Both the position numbers and the translations under genes were made by a program. A stretch of 64,000 bases of DNA, taken from Adiantum capillus-veneris (taxonomy: Eukaryota > Streptophyta > Polypodiopsida > Polypodiales > Pteridaceae). Shown in pieces: positions 34,935 to 46,200 of the stretch; positions within the stretch are counted from its first letter, which is position 1; every line of letters starts with the position of its first letter. The notes beneath the pieces are model-generated. The model saw nothing but the letters and a program-made list of their open reading frames with translations. It was not told the DNA's origin and made no database searches. Location: assembly GCA_014529385.2 (NCBI GenBank), contig CM043948.1, positions 23,920,451 through 23,984,450 of the forward strand, read 5' to 3'.

Positions 34935-36754
34935 TGGAGAGGGGGAAGTGGGAAAACCACTAGCACATAAACTCGATGCCTTTATATAGCTCAGTGATCT
35001 CACATCACCCCTATCCCCTAGCAAACACACACCATGATACGCAATCTGCAAACAGCTATTGTCGAAGCCCAATCCCAATCCTGACCAACCCTTAACTGTA
35101 TATGATCCACAACCAAGCATATCAACACGACTTTACCTTTTTTGACCCCTGACCCCTCAAAGCACCATATATTCACATATATGCAATCACGACAAGCAAC
35201 CTTGACCCCTTCAAACACCTCAAAACTATTGGTAGACTCAAGCCTACTCACAACTTTTTACCCTCAAGGCATTTACACAGCCATATAGGGAATCCCCACA
35301 CACTTCAAGACATCCAAGCTTTACACCCTTTGCATTCCACTTCATCACCCAAAACCACTCGGATACATGACAACACACATATAGACTCATATGAAAGCGA
35401 GAGAGAAAATGATATATATCATGAAACAGTGAGCATGGGAAGATTAAAGCTGGCTTGATGAAACAGATTAGGTATAATGATGGATCTCGCTGAAAAAACC
35501 TTCACTCGCATAACATCCTGCAAGTTTATGGTGAAATATGAGCGTGAGGGTGTGTATGGCTGCCCTCATTTCTCATGGCGGACCTCCTCCTGCAACTCTC
35601 GGCCTCCCGTTTTACCCTCCAGGCGGCCCCTCATGCAGCCCTTCACTCTTTCCTTTGCAGGCGCCCCCCTTTAACTTCCTCTATCTTGCCACCCTCGGCA
35701 GCGCGCCTCATGCAGCCCGATCCTCAGGCCCGCCACCTCTATAGCCGGCCCCTCCTCTCTTCTGCACCTTCTCCCTGTCTTGTATGCCACCCCGTGGCTC
35801 CTGCAGCCTTGGCGGCCTCCTTTTGCAATGCAAAACTATCCCCCTTCACCTCTTCTGCAGTGTTTAGCCACGGGCTGCATCCCCCTCAGATGCCGGCTCC
35901 TCGTTTTCAAATGCAGCCCAACGGCCACCCCTGCACTGGCCTTCCTCCACGCCACTGGCCGGCTCTCGGCCCTCTTCCTCTGCAGCACCTCCGTCTCACG
36001 CCCTCACTGGCAACATCCGCCACCTCGTGGCCTTCTCTCCCTTATCAGAAGCCCCCGAGACTCTCCGAAAACTGCGCAACCCCTTCGGGCGTCCTCCCTC
36101 CTGATGCCATCCCTCGTCCCTTCACCTGCCGTGTCGCCTTCCCATGCAAGCCCCTGGCGGCCTCAAACCATCCAGGTGGTGGCCCTTTCCCTGCATAGCG
36201 AGCTCGCCGATTGCAGCTTACCATTATATTTTTATGTTAATAGCTTTTTAAAAAAAAACTTGGAACTTGGCCCCTTGCACACGCCCAAAAAAAGCCGACC
36301 TTCGAATGCCTCCTTCAACCTCTCCGCCTGCACACCCTTTGAAGCTTGAGCTCCACCTCCTCATAAAAAATGCCACTAGCTTCCCGTCGCGGTGCCGATG
36401 ATCAGTAGCAAGCCCGAGGCTCACTTTTCGTGCCGCCGGTCTCATGATCATAAACAATTATCCATCCATCTCCGAGCATCATCAAAATTCGGACCTTGTC
36501 CAAGTGGGGCAAGCACTCAACATACATTGCATGGTGCCATCCCGTGCAAGAATATCTGACCACTTTAAAAGACCCGAGCGACTGAGCTTGAAAACCCCCG
36601 TCGGTCTGCTAAAAGAAACATTTGGCACACACATCACTGTGAGACCTGCTCCAAAGTGCATTTGAGACCTGCCAGAGTCTGGTACCATCATCCTGCCCGA
36701 TGCCATACTCTTGCTGTTGGCTTCTCCCTGTGTCGACACAAACTGACTGTAGCA
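34935..36754 (-). repeat. 5' LTR of M2 (1,820 bp)
   Basis: It is the partner of 31032-32834. The plus-strand C-rich region at 35580-36200 gives a 207-codon open frame absent from the partner because of a stop, so it is unlikely to be a selected gene. Confidence 0.9.
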
Positions 36755-37344
36755 ACGTCCTCTTTCTCTAACGTTGTTGTTAAAGAACACGTATTTAGAG
36801 TTGTTTCTACCCTATGTAGAGAACTCCTTTTTTGAGTTCTTTTTATGCCACAATCACCATGGATACCATATATTCAAAGGTGGAAATTTTCTCTCTTACA
36901 AATGAAAACTTGACTTAAACTACTTATACTTAGGACCTAAGCCTCACTGAAATCTTTCACTTTGTCTTTAATTCTCTATTGTGACACCAATTGAAGCAAG
37001 GCACTGACAAATCTTCTTTGTCTTCATTGAAAAAAAGTTGAAATCGATAGATAGGTTTTTTGTTTCACTATATTAAGCTCACTCTTCAACTATAGCTTCT
37101 TTGCTTTCTTGTTGGTCACATCCAATGGTAGCAAAATATCCCGTGTCCTTGAGTGTCTAAGCATGCCCAATCTCCTTTATATGCACACTTGTAGCCCAAT
37201 TTTTGCTAGCATTGGTGCCTCCTGTTGCTCTCCATCATTGTAGCCTAAGTAACCTTTACCCATTAGGACATTGATCGTTCTGAATTTTCAAGCATGAAAC
37301 TTGTTGTTGTGAAGCTTCTCATTGACAAGTGTTGGACGTCATCT
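36755..37344 (-). pseudogene. Copia C2 Gag
   Basis: On the minus strand a broken frame starts ATGACGTCCAACAC at about 37340 and continues with residues such as FRTINVLMG. The region aligns by eye with 49363-49795 (C3), where a longer open frame encodes WNHEACKIMYWVFVSV and KDVWDTLLSL, a copia UBN2-type Gag. It continues across M2 into 31031 and the zinc knuckle at 30830-30865. It has many stops. Confidence 0.75.
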
Positions 37345-37704
37345 TAGTACTTTATAAGAAGCCTACTTAAAGTACTAGCTACCACATACTATAACCACAA
37401 TGTGTGTACATACACGTGTTTAATAATACTAAAATACATGTGAACTTTGTAGCCAATCTCCGGCATTCTTATGCACACAAACAATTAAAAACCTTGAATC
37501 TTAATTTGCCTTTCCATGCAAACACATTACCTCAAAAAGGAGATTGAAACACACTCGAAATGTGAATTAGGTCGCACAAGTTTAGTGCATAGTAGTATGC
37601 AAACAGTTGCTCAAGGCACACGATCTACAAAAAGAAGCACCTCAATCAAACGACATTGCCTCTGCTCCTCCTCCTTTCTGCTTTAAGCTATTCAAACACA
37701 ATCC
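37345..37704 (-). other. Leader of copia C2
   Basis: Sequence between the Gag start and the primer-binding site, also present in C3 (49800-50150). No coding signal is seen. Confidence 0.5.
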
Positions 37705-37717
37705 GGCTTTGATTCCA
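37705..37717 (-). other. Primer-binding site of copia C2 (mutated)
   Basis: On the minus strand it reads TGGAATCAAAGCC, two changes from TGGTATCAGAGCC. C3 carries the first ten bases of the same variant at 50153-50162 (TGGAATCAAAG). Confidence 0.75.
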
Positions 37718-38012
37718 TGTTGAGAGATAGAGAAGGAGAGAGCTTAAGCCCTTGCATGCACACAACACCCACACACAAAGGAGAGCATACATGAGAAGGA
37801 GGTTGAACCTTCTTCTTCTTCTTCTTCACCAGCTCAAGATAAGAAGCATACAAAATCCATAAGAGAGAAATAGTACATCAGGGAAAACTAATACATCTAA
37901 TGAACCATTATTGATTGAGCTCTTCTCATTGTACATTTATCTTGCATTAGGTTTAAGGGAGCTTGTTTATGCAATTGAGCTTGAATGTGAGATAAGTGTG
38001 TGTGTGTGTGTG
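37718..38012 (-). repeat. 5' LTR of copia C2 (about 295 bp)
   Basis: It begins TGTTGAGAGATAG on the plus strand and matches 50163-50456. The right edge is blurred by a (GT)n tract; the C3 copy ends in gtgtgca. The 3' LTR is not identified. Confidence 0.7.
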
Positions 38013-38046
38013 TGTGGTGTGATTGGGAGACACACACACACGCACA

Positions 38047-38088
<42 letters not shown>
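37998..38088. repeat. Compound (GT)n / (CA)n / (GA)n microsatellite
   Basis: GT at 37998-38016, CA at 38031-38041 and GA at 38051-38088, directly at the end of the C2 LTR. Confidence 0.93.
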
Positions 38089-38089
<1 letters not shown>

Positions 38090-39031
38090 AGCGTTTGCGA
38101 ACGCATGGGCACTCCATGTAATTTTTCCAGCTTTGCGTTCTGCAAAACGTGGTGTTATTTTTCCGTGTGATGCTATTCTTTTATCTCTATCCGGTTGGCT
38201 GCTATGATGTGCCACGGGCTACTGTTCATGCTTCCGTCTTCGTCGCAAGATTCTACTCATATCTTCCTCGATTGCATCCTTGCCTCACAGCCTCCTACAT
38301 TTTGGTGTGTTTTTGTCTGCATGTTTGTTTTTGCGTGGTGTGCATTTTCGTGGTGTGCATTGGTCTGTGTGTAGTTGCTTCATATGTTTAGTGTTTTTGC
38401 ATGGTTCATTATTTTGTGTGGGATTTGTTGTTTGTGTGTGTTTTTTTTTGTTTCTTGCTGTGTGTGTAGGGTCGTGGGGTTTGTGTTTTTGCATGATTGC
38501 TTGTGTGTGTGTGTGTGTGTGTGAATGTTTGCTTGCCTGTGGGTATCGCTCCGTGGGGTGTGTGTGGTTGCCGGTGGCTATTTCTCTTTGTAAAGGACAA
38601 AGCTCCAGTTTTTTGCCTTGGTTCACCCGCTACGGCATCGTAGTGTCATATGCACTCACAATGCTGGAGTTTCATCGCATATGGTGTTCCGGATGGTGGT
38701 GTTTTTGGCGGTCCTTCCTACTGGTTCTTGCTGTGATCGATGGCATCGTTGTTGTCCGTTTTAGGCATCTGGGTTATGGAGGTTATCTATCGACGGGTTC
38801 TCTGTTTTGGCCAAGATGTCTAGCTTGGTGGTTTCTCTCCCTTCATCGCATTCTGCTTCTACACTAGTCGTCTTTTGATGTAGATTGCACCATTGTGGTT
38901 TTTCCCCTTGGTTGGGTGGATATTGTATATTTGGAGGGGTTTTTGCACCCAGTATTCCAGTGAATGGCGTTTTTGGCTTGATGTAATAGCATTTTAGCTA
39001 CAATTAATTTATGGGAGCCAACCCACCTTTT

Positions 39032-39034
<3 letters not shown>
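38089..39034. other. Unassigned GT-rich sequence
   Basis: A 195-codon plus frame (38280-38867), rich in Cys, Val and Phe, and minus frames rich in Thr and His all come from TG-rich sequence. No domain is recognisable, so I treat it as non-coding. Confidence 0.5.

Positions 39035-39099
<65 letters not shown>
39035..39099. repeat. Compound (GT)n(GA)n microsatellite
   Basis: About 14 GT units then about 19 GA units. It directly abuts the dispersed repeat at 39100. Confidence 0.95.
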
Positions 39100-39100
<1 letters not shown>

Positions 39101-39570
39101 ACTTCTACGTGTTGAAACACATTCAATGCATGCACCCGTGGACATAGCCTCTTCACTTTTGGACTAAAGTTTTAAAAGGTACCAAAACCACCAGCATAAA
39201 GGCTAGTACTAAGCCATTTCTAAAATAGGGTAGCAATTTCGGGGATTCTGAAACCTTGTATGCAAAAAAAAAAAAGTGCAGTAGTTAGAATTTTATAATA
39301 ATTATTGTTCAGATGCGAGTAAAGGTGCCACTAAGTAGACGGTCTCCAAATCAAGCTCCATGCTACCCCTAGCGAAGACAAATTGAATGAGTATCAATGA
39401 GGTGCATTTTTAGCCATTATGAGACAACTCAATGGAAATTTTTCAACCTTCTCTAGGGAGGCTACAAATTTAAGCCTCTCTATTGAGATTCGTTTGTCAA
39501 AAAACCTAAGAGTCGATCTTCTTTTTGTGCATGCTTTTGTTACATAGTATTTACTTTGACGCTTTGTGAT
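39100..39570 (+). repeat. Dispersed repeat R, copy 1
   Basis: It matches 54420-54885: both begin acttctaYgtgttgaaacac, contain aagccatttctaRaatagggYa and cctgctacccctagcg-like strings, and end around gttacatagta. Both copies follow a (GA)n tract. The nature of R is unknown; it is not part of a recognised element. Confidence 0.8.
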
Positions 39571-39662
39571 CACGTTGTGTTGCAAAGTTTGTTGTGGTGT
39601 CCCTATTGTAGATAGCTTACTACCATGGGCTTTGTTCTGCACTACTCCTTATAGCTAACAAC

Positions 39663-39816
39663 ACATCATAGGTATAGCCAAAGCATTGATGCCCTCAAAT
39701 TAGGTGTTTCTAGACCAGTTCCTCCTCCTTGATTTTGAAGGCTTCGTACGTAGATCCAAGCCCCACTATAATCACATTTTCTTAACTAATGAGGACACAT
39801 AAGCAAAATTTTCCAA

Positions 39817-39864
<48 letters not shown>

Positions 39865-40131
39865 ACATGGGTTCATCATCCATTCTTTTGGTAGCCTTCC
39901 ACTGTTTGCCACCTTTACCCTAGGCAACAAGCACAAAGGGATGTCAATGAGCAAGGATGGTATCCACTTCAAATTGTTGTGACACGGAGGATGCAGAGGA
40001 TCAAGTTCTATTTGTTATTCCCATTCATCAATTAAACAAAGAAGGTGAGCTCACATTATGCTGAAACGTTTCAAGACATCATTCAACACGAGGCTATTTG
40101 AGATGCGTGCAATGGTTTGTTTGTCCACAAA

Positions 40132-40180
<49 letters not shown>

Positions 40181-40430
40181 TGGAAAACAAAAAAGTTTTT
40201 CCCATCATCATTGCATCCCCCCCCCCCAACTCTCTATTGGTTTGTTTCAAAGTTTTTTAATGGTGCAATCCCAGCATTGACTTACCATCATAGTTTCATA
40301 GAAACACAGAACTTGCACCCCTTGGCATTGTGGGAAATTCCAGGAGTCAAACTTTGATGCAAACATTGACTCTAATGGCTCAACTAGCCTCGGATCCCAG
40401 ACCAGTGACCCTTTTTATGGAAATGAAAGC
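39663..40430 (+). repeat. Tandem duplication, unit 1 (768 bp), empty CACTA site
   Basis: It starts acatcataggtatagcc and ends ggaaatgaaagc, and is followed directly by unit 2. It includes CT tracts at 39820-39863 and 40134-40178. The string gtgggaaattccaggagtc near 40330-40348 is the uninterrupted form of the site where the CACTA element sits in unit 2. It has no coding content. Confidence 0.9.
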
Positions 40431-40583
40431 ACATCATAGGTATAGCCAAAGCATTGATGCCCTCAAATTAGGTGTTTCTAGACTAGTTCCTCCTCCTTGA
40501 TTTTGAAGGCTTCTTACGTAGATCCAAGCCCCACTGTAATCACATTTTCTTAACTAATGAGGACACATAAGCAACATTTCCAA

Positions 40584-40668
<85 letters not shown>

Positions 40669-40935
40669 GGTTCATCATCCATTCTTTTGGTATCCTTCCA
40701 CTGTTTGCCACCTTTACCCTAGGCAACAAGCACAAAGGGATGTCAATGAGCAAGGATGATATCCACCTCAAATTGTCATGACAGGGACAATGCAGAGGAT
40801 CAAGTTCCATTTGTTATTCCCATTCATCAATTAAACAAAGAAGGCGAGCTCACATTATGCTGAAACGTTTCAAGACGTTTCAAGACGTCATTCAAAACGA
40901 GGCTATTTGAGATGTGTGCAATGGTTTGTTTGCCC

Positions 40936-40985
<50 letters not shown>

Positions 40986-41164
40986 TGGAAAACAAAAAAG
41001 TTTTTCCCATCATCATTGCATCCCCCCCCCCCCCCCAAAAACTCTCTATTGGTTTGTTTCAAAGTTTTTTAATGGTGCAATCCCAGCATTGACTTACCAT
41101 CATAGTTTCATAGAAACACATAACTTGCACCCCTTGGCATTGTGGGAAATTCCACTACAAGAGG

Positions 41165-41270
41165 CTATTCATATTAGCGACGCTCACACAGCGACGCTCA
41201 AAAAAAAAAATCCCGGCGTCGCTATGAGTGTCGCAAATTTACAAAGACGCTCATAGCGACGCCGGCTGGG
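41165..41270. repeat. Left subterminal repeats of the CACTA element
   Basis: AGCGACGCT occurs twice just inside the left end, followed by GGCGTCGCTATGAG and CATAGCGACGCCGG. Such short repeated motifs are the known binding sites of the smaller En/Spm protein. Confidence 0.85.
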
Positions 41271-41288
41271 CTAAAAAAATAACCGAGC

Positions 41289-41329
41289 GCGCCCAAAAAC
41301 TCAGATCTCAGATCTGAGTTTTTTGGCGC
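41289..41329. other. Near-perfect inverted repeat (20-bp arms)
   Basis: Arms 41289-41308 and 41310-41329 are complementary at 19 of 20 positions, with a one-base spacer and AGATCT cores. It lies between the subterminal repeats and the 5' region of the CACTA element. Its role is unknown. Confidence 0.9.
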
Positions 41330-41359
41330 CCTCAAGCAAGGAGCAGGTAACGCTCTCCC

Positions 41360-41362
<3 letters not shown>

Positions 41363-41409
<47 letters not shown>

Positions 41410-41555
41410 CTCCACACACACACACACACACACGAGGAGAGGAAGGAGAGCCAGGTATGCTCCTTCCCTCTCCTCATTCTCATGTTCCCTTCCCCTCTTT
41501 CTCTCTCCCTCTCTCTCTCTCTCTCACACACACATACACACACACACATAGTGTT

Positions 41556-41610
<55 letters not shown>
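41363..41610. repeat. CT, CA and GA microsatellites in the CACTA 5' region
   Basis: CT at 41363-41404, CA at 41414-41432, CT at 41500-41524, CA at 41525-41549 and GA at 41560-41608. Long SLSL and THTH frames here are translation artefacts. Confidence 0.93.
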
Positions 41611-41611
<1 letters not shown>

Positions 41612-41639
41612 AACAAAAACAAAAACGCACACACACATA

Positions 41640-41845
41640 CATAAACAAAGAATGCACACACACATTGAGAGAGAAAAAGAGAGAGAGAGCATGCATAAAC
41701 AAAAAACGCACGCATTGAGAGAGGAAAAGAGAGAGAGAACATGCATAAACAAAAAACGCACACATTGAGAGAGGAAAATAGAGAGAAAACATGCATACGA
41801 TCCAAAAAACGCACACACATTGAGAGAGAAAGAGAGAGAAACTAA
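41640..41845. repeat. Minisatellite in the CACTA 5' region
   Basis: About four units of roughly 50-60 bp, each with catgcataaacaaaaaacgc, then acattgagagagg, then a short GA run. Units differ by small changes. Confidence 0.8.
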
Positions 41846-42160
41846 TTTAACGTCGTAGGAAACTAATTAAAATTAAAAGACCTAAAGATCTAGCCGACGA
41901 GGAGTGGAACTGAAGACCTATTATTCAAGAGGGAAATGGCATAATCAATCTATCATACTTGGCATGGGTGATAGAAAGGTTATACCATTTATCTCTTTTT
42001 ATTGGCACACACATCCACACACGCGCACACACACAAGAAGAAGAGAGTTATAACGTCGTAGGAAACTATCTTAAAAGACGTTAAAGATTAGGTTATATGT
42101 AGACTTACATTAAATTAGATTTAGGTTTATTTTTAACTAGATTTACGTTTATTTACGATA

Positions 42161-42196
42161 GATTTAGATTTACGTTATATTAGATTAGATTTAGGT
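42161..42196 (+). repeat. Direct repeat left of the HMA fragment
   Basis: 36 bp starting gatttagatttacgtt and ending attagatttaggt. It recurs at 42643-42678 with 34 of 36 identities and so flanks the captured segment. Larger blocks around it also recur (about 42030-42160 and 42705-42845). Confidence 0.85.
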
Positions 42197-42557
42197 CTCC
42201 ATAGACTGCGATGCCTGCATGAAGCGGGTGAAGAAAGCCCTCAATGGAATATAGGGTATTGCTGCCTTCACTCATGGTGGGCTCCGTCGATCCAAAAGTA
42301 CTGGTGAAATGTCTTCAGAAGATAGGGAAGAAGGTGGATCTTCAGGGCGGCAAGAGTCACTACATCCCCGACACAATGACCATCTAGACAACCTCTAGTC
42401 ATTCAACAGCAACTTCAAAGTTAGTAACAAGAGCAAGAACGGTCTAAAGGGCCAATTGCTGTCGTCAGATGTGGATGGAGATGAGGCAGCGTCACCGCCG
42501 GAAGTTAACTCTCACATCTTTAGTGATGAGAATGCCAACTCTTGCCGAGTTATGTGA
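42195..42557 (+). pseudogene. Captured HMA-domain (HIPP-like) gene fragment
   Basis: The frame from 42195 reads VSIDCDACMKRVKKALNGI, then a stop. This is the first strand and helix of a heavy-metal-associated domain with its CxxC metal-binding motif (CDAC). The frame from 42277 reads VGSVDPKVLVKCLQKIGKKV then DLQGGKSHY, which is the second half of the same fold. The middle strand is missing, so a deletion shifted the frame. From 42351 the first frame resumes with HNDHLDNL, a stop, SFNSNFKVSNKSK and an acidic tail, as in heavy-metal-associated isoprenylated plant proteins. No terminal CaaX box is seen. The fragment starts right after tttag, like an exon after a splice acceptor. Such proteins bind metals such as Cu, Zn or Cd, but this copy is not functional. 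Confidence 0.75.
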
Positions 42558-42642
42558 AAAATTATGTGTTAAATCAGTTTTAAGGTTCTTATAATCCTTG
42601 TTAGTTTAGTTCTTTGTTTTTAATATAACATAATTTACGTTA

Positions 42643-42678
42643 GATTTAGATTTATGTTATATTAGATTAGACTTAGGT
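42643..42678 (+). repeat. Direct repeat right of the HMA fragment
   Basis: The partner of 42161-42196. It is followed by a further duplicated block with cacacacacaagaagaagag and taacgtcgtaggaaactat (from 42700), which also occurs near 42025 and partly near 41848. Confidence 0.85.
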
Positions 42679-42845
42679 TTATTTAGGTTTACCCACACAC
42701 ACACACACACACACAAGAAGAAGAGAGTTTTAACGTCGTAGGAAACTATCCCAAAAGACGTTAAAGATTAGGTTAGATGTAGACTTACGTTAAATTAGAT
42801 TTAGGTTTATTTTTAGTTAGATTTACGTTTATTTAGATTTACGCT

Positions 42846-43250
42846 TATTTACGTTAGATCGAGTCCACGCAAGAATTACTTGCGGTTTAGGGTTTAGAGT
42901 TAGACGAACAGTGAAAAGATCTACTGTGAAAAGATGTTAAGATGCTATGAAGTGCTACAGCTAGAGAAGAGGCAAAGGGGTTTTGTCCACTACATGCAGT
43001 ATCATGTAGACGTGGGTGTGTAGATTTCTTGTACCCACAAATATAGGTATTGACCAATAAAGAAGAGATTATAACCCAGTGGTTCTGATCTCCGTGCACC
43101 TCTAGACCGAGGTGTGCGGGGATTGGACATGACTAGAGAATGTGAGGTAGAGAGAGAGAGAGAGAGACAGAGAGAGAGAGAGAGATAAGACGAAGAATGC
43201 CAATAGAATATTAAATTTGTTGTCCAGGTTATAAGTTTTTAATCCTCATT
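42846..43250 (+). other. 5' region of the CACTA transposase
   Basis: Non-coding sequence with a (GA)n tract at 43150-43184 and an acceptor-like tgttgtccag just before the first supported coding exon. An upstream non-coding exon is plausible but cannot be placed. Confidence 0.45.
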
Positions 43251-46200
43251 ATGAGTAGCGACGAGGATGTGGGACCGTCCAACTGAAACACCTATCTCTC
43301 AACGAGGGTCTTATGTCCTTGTAATCAATGCAAGCATGCTGTGCGACGGACAAGACGTGTTTCTTTGCAGCACGTTCGCGAATTTGGCGAGTTCGATCCA
43401 TCTATTATAGATCGAGTTGTTGCCAATTATAACTCGTCGGACTCTGACGCTGGCCAACAAGCAGCAATCTTGCAACCCAATAGACGTGTTCGCAGGTGCT
43501 TTGGTCAAGCACCATATGTGAGGCTACAAGATGTAGCCTCTGACATCTCGGGGGATGATCATGCAGAGCACATTCCCAACGAGGCAATGTTTGAGCCCGA
43601 GATTGATGAAATGATCGAGACGATCATGGATTCAGAAAGGCTTATCTATGATGATATGAAAAGTGAAGCCGATACGCCATTGTATAATGGAGCACGTATG
43701 TCTAGATTGAAAGCACTCCTGGTTCTTCTCAACATGCAAGCAAAGTTTGGATGGAGTGACACTAGCATCACAGCGCTTTTCAGGTGATCTATTACAATTA
43801 GTTTACTTTAATAAAACTCTAAATGTATAATGATCTGATAGATTTTTACACGACTGTATCATATTTTTATGTTGTGTAGATTGCTGAAAGAGCACATACT
43901 ACCAGCTGACAATGTGATGCCAGATTCCCGAGATGAAGCAAGAAAGATTTTGCAAAACTTGGGGATGGATTACAATTCTATCCACGCTTGTCCTAATGAC
44001 TGCATTCTTTTCAGAGGGGAATACATAGACATGGAGAAGTGTCCGAAATGTGATTCCGAAAGATATCGAGTAGATCTCCACGGGACAAAAATCCCACAAA
44101 AGGTTTTGCGACATTTCCCTCTGCTTCCTCGCATCAAGCATTTCTTCGAATGTAAGTCCATGGCCGCCCTAGCATCATGGCATGAGGAGAATAAATCTTC
44201 GGATGGTGTGCTACGAATTCCTGCAGATTGTGTAGCGTGGAAACATATAGATGGAACATGGTCGGATTTTGCCAGGGAAGCTCGAAATTTGCGCTTAGGC
44301 CTGGCTATGGATGGCGTAAATCCATTTGGTCAAAGAGCAACATCTTACAGTGTATGGCCCGTTGTCATCGTCAACTACAACATTCCCCCGTGGTTGACTA
44401 CGAAGAAGGGGCACCTATGGCTAAGCTTGATTGTGCCAGGGCGATATAAAGTGGGAAATATGGATGTGTATCTTCGTCCACTATTGGAAGAGCTACAACA
44501 ATTGTGGATTGGCATAAAGGTGGTGGATATGAGCCGACACACAGGACGACGGAATGCTTTGATCAGAGGCATTCTAATGTGGACCATGCATGACTATCCC
44601 GGGCTAACAGAATGCTCAGGTGATCTATTGACACTCCTCACTCAGACACTGTAAATCTTGTTTTTTCCCATAGTTGATCTATTATCATGTGTATACATGC
44701 AGGGCTTCAAACAAGCGGATACAGAGCATGTGTCACATGTGGACCTAGACTGAATGCACGTAGGGCACCCTCACTGAAGAAGCAAATCTACGAAGGTCAT
44801 CAAGCGTATCTTCCAGAGAATCATGTGTTATGCGACGGCTTTTTGGGAAGAGAGCCACCAAGGATGTCTGCACAAGCATGGTTAGAGCAGAAGGAGATGT
44901 GCGATGACGGATTGCCTCCAGGGATGAAGAGACTATCTCTATGGTACGAGTTACCATACTGGCCCCGACTCATGATCAATCACTTGCTCGATCCAATGCA
45001 CATATTCAAGAATGTGGGTAATCTACTATGGGACCATCTGACCGGCAAGAAAGATACTTTGGGAGCCAGAGTTGACCTTAGAAATGTGGATCGTATGGAG
45101 CAATATTGGCCGCAAACAGCGTCTGATGGATCGATAAAACTCCCTAAAGCACCATGGATTTTCACAGGAGCCCAAGAACGCAAAGTAAAAGAGACCATTC
45201 GATCTTTGCGGACCCCCACTGGCGTAATGCACTCGATCCGAACGTGTTTTACTAAAGAAGGAAAGCTTACCGGTTTGAAGTCACACGATTGGCATAAAAT
45301 GTGTCAGGTACGTTCATAGTGGACTTTAATATCATTGCATAAAATGTGGACTTTAATATCATTGCTGCACATACTTTACAGTTTATTTTACCGGTTGCCA
45401 TTGAGGGATGTTTGTCTCTCGACATCCGTAACACAATCTACAAACTTGCAAAGCTGGTGCAATGGATCTCACAAAAGGAGATCAACGTAGACTCCATACC
45501 ATTCGCCAAACTAAATGCTGCGGAGCTTGTGTGCATGTTTGAGAAACATTTTCCTACTACAATGCTAACCATTCAGGTGCATCTTCTTGTTCACATAGTT
45601 GATGAGGTGGAAATAGCTAGCACAGTTCATTCCAGATGGATGTTCTTCTTAGAGCGTTTCATGAAAACGCTTAAGGGATATGTGCGTCAAAAGGCACGTC
45701 CGGAGGGTAGCATGGCAGAAGGTTGGTTGGTATCAGAGTCCCTAGTGTACATTGGAGAGTGGCTAGACGGATTTGATAAATCCCGGGACACGCTATGGAG
45801 AACCATAGATGATGAGCGCATATCTGGGATTGTCATGTGCAATCTCGGTGTTGAGAAGAAGATGACGGAAGATCTAGAGGCTAAAATCAACCGATTTTGC
45901 ATGCTTCAGAATCCAGTGATGCAAAAGTGGATTTCACAATATGAGGATGCAAAGCAAGAGCGACAAAGGGCACGAATTGAGTGGAGACGGGGAAGACGAC
46001 CACCGATGCACTATCCAGCGGTTCTGGAGAGCCTACCAACCTTCATGAGCTTAAGATGGTTGCACAACCAATTGAAAAGCGCACAACAATGCGGTGACGA
46101 AGTGACTGAAGAAGAGTGGGAGTACTCTCGGGGTTGCGCAACCAAGGTAAGTTTGCAATGTACGACTAGCAAGTGACTTTATTTATAAACGTTTGAACGG

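Larger units (their letters stand above)
31032..36754 (-). mobile_element. Element M2: minus-strand gag-only LTR retrotransposon
   Basis: Two repeats of about 1.8 kb (31032-32834 and 34935-36754) share TGGAGAGGGGG starts and CTGTASCA ends on the plus strand. A short duplication, ACGT, flanks them (31028-31031 and 36755-36758). The interior is only 2.1 kb. It carries a Gag domain on the minus strand and no protease, RT or integrase. This matches the known class of plant non-autonomous elements with only gag (TR-GAG type). It interrupts copia C2. Confidence 0.88.

Noticed and set aside
35575-36198. 207-codon plus frame in the other M2 LTR
   Set aside because: Same reason: LTR sequence with biased composition, antisense to the element, and not kept in the partner copy.
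38280-38867. 195-codon Cys/Val/Phe-rich plus frame
   Set aside because: TG-rich sequence opens several frames on both strands; no domain or homology that I can name.
41301-41820. Minus frames of 98-171 codons in the CACTA 5' region
   Set aside because: They derive from CT, CA and GA tracts and the minisatellite.
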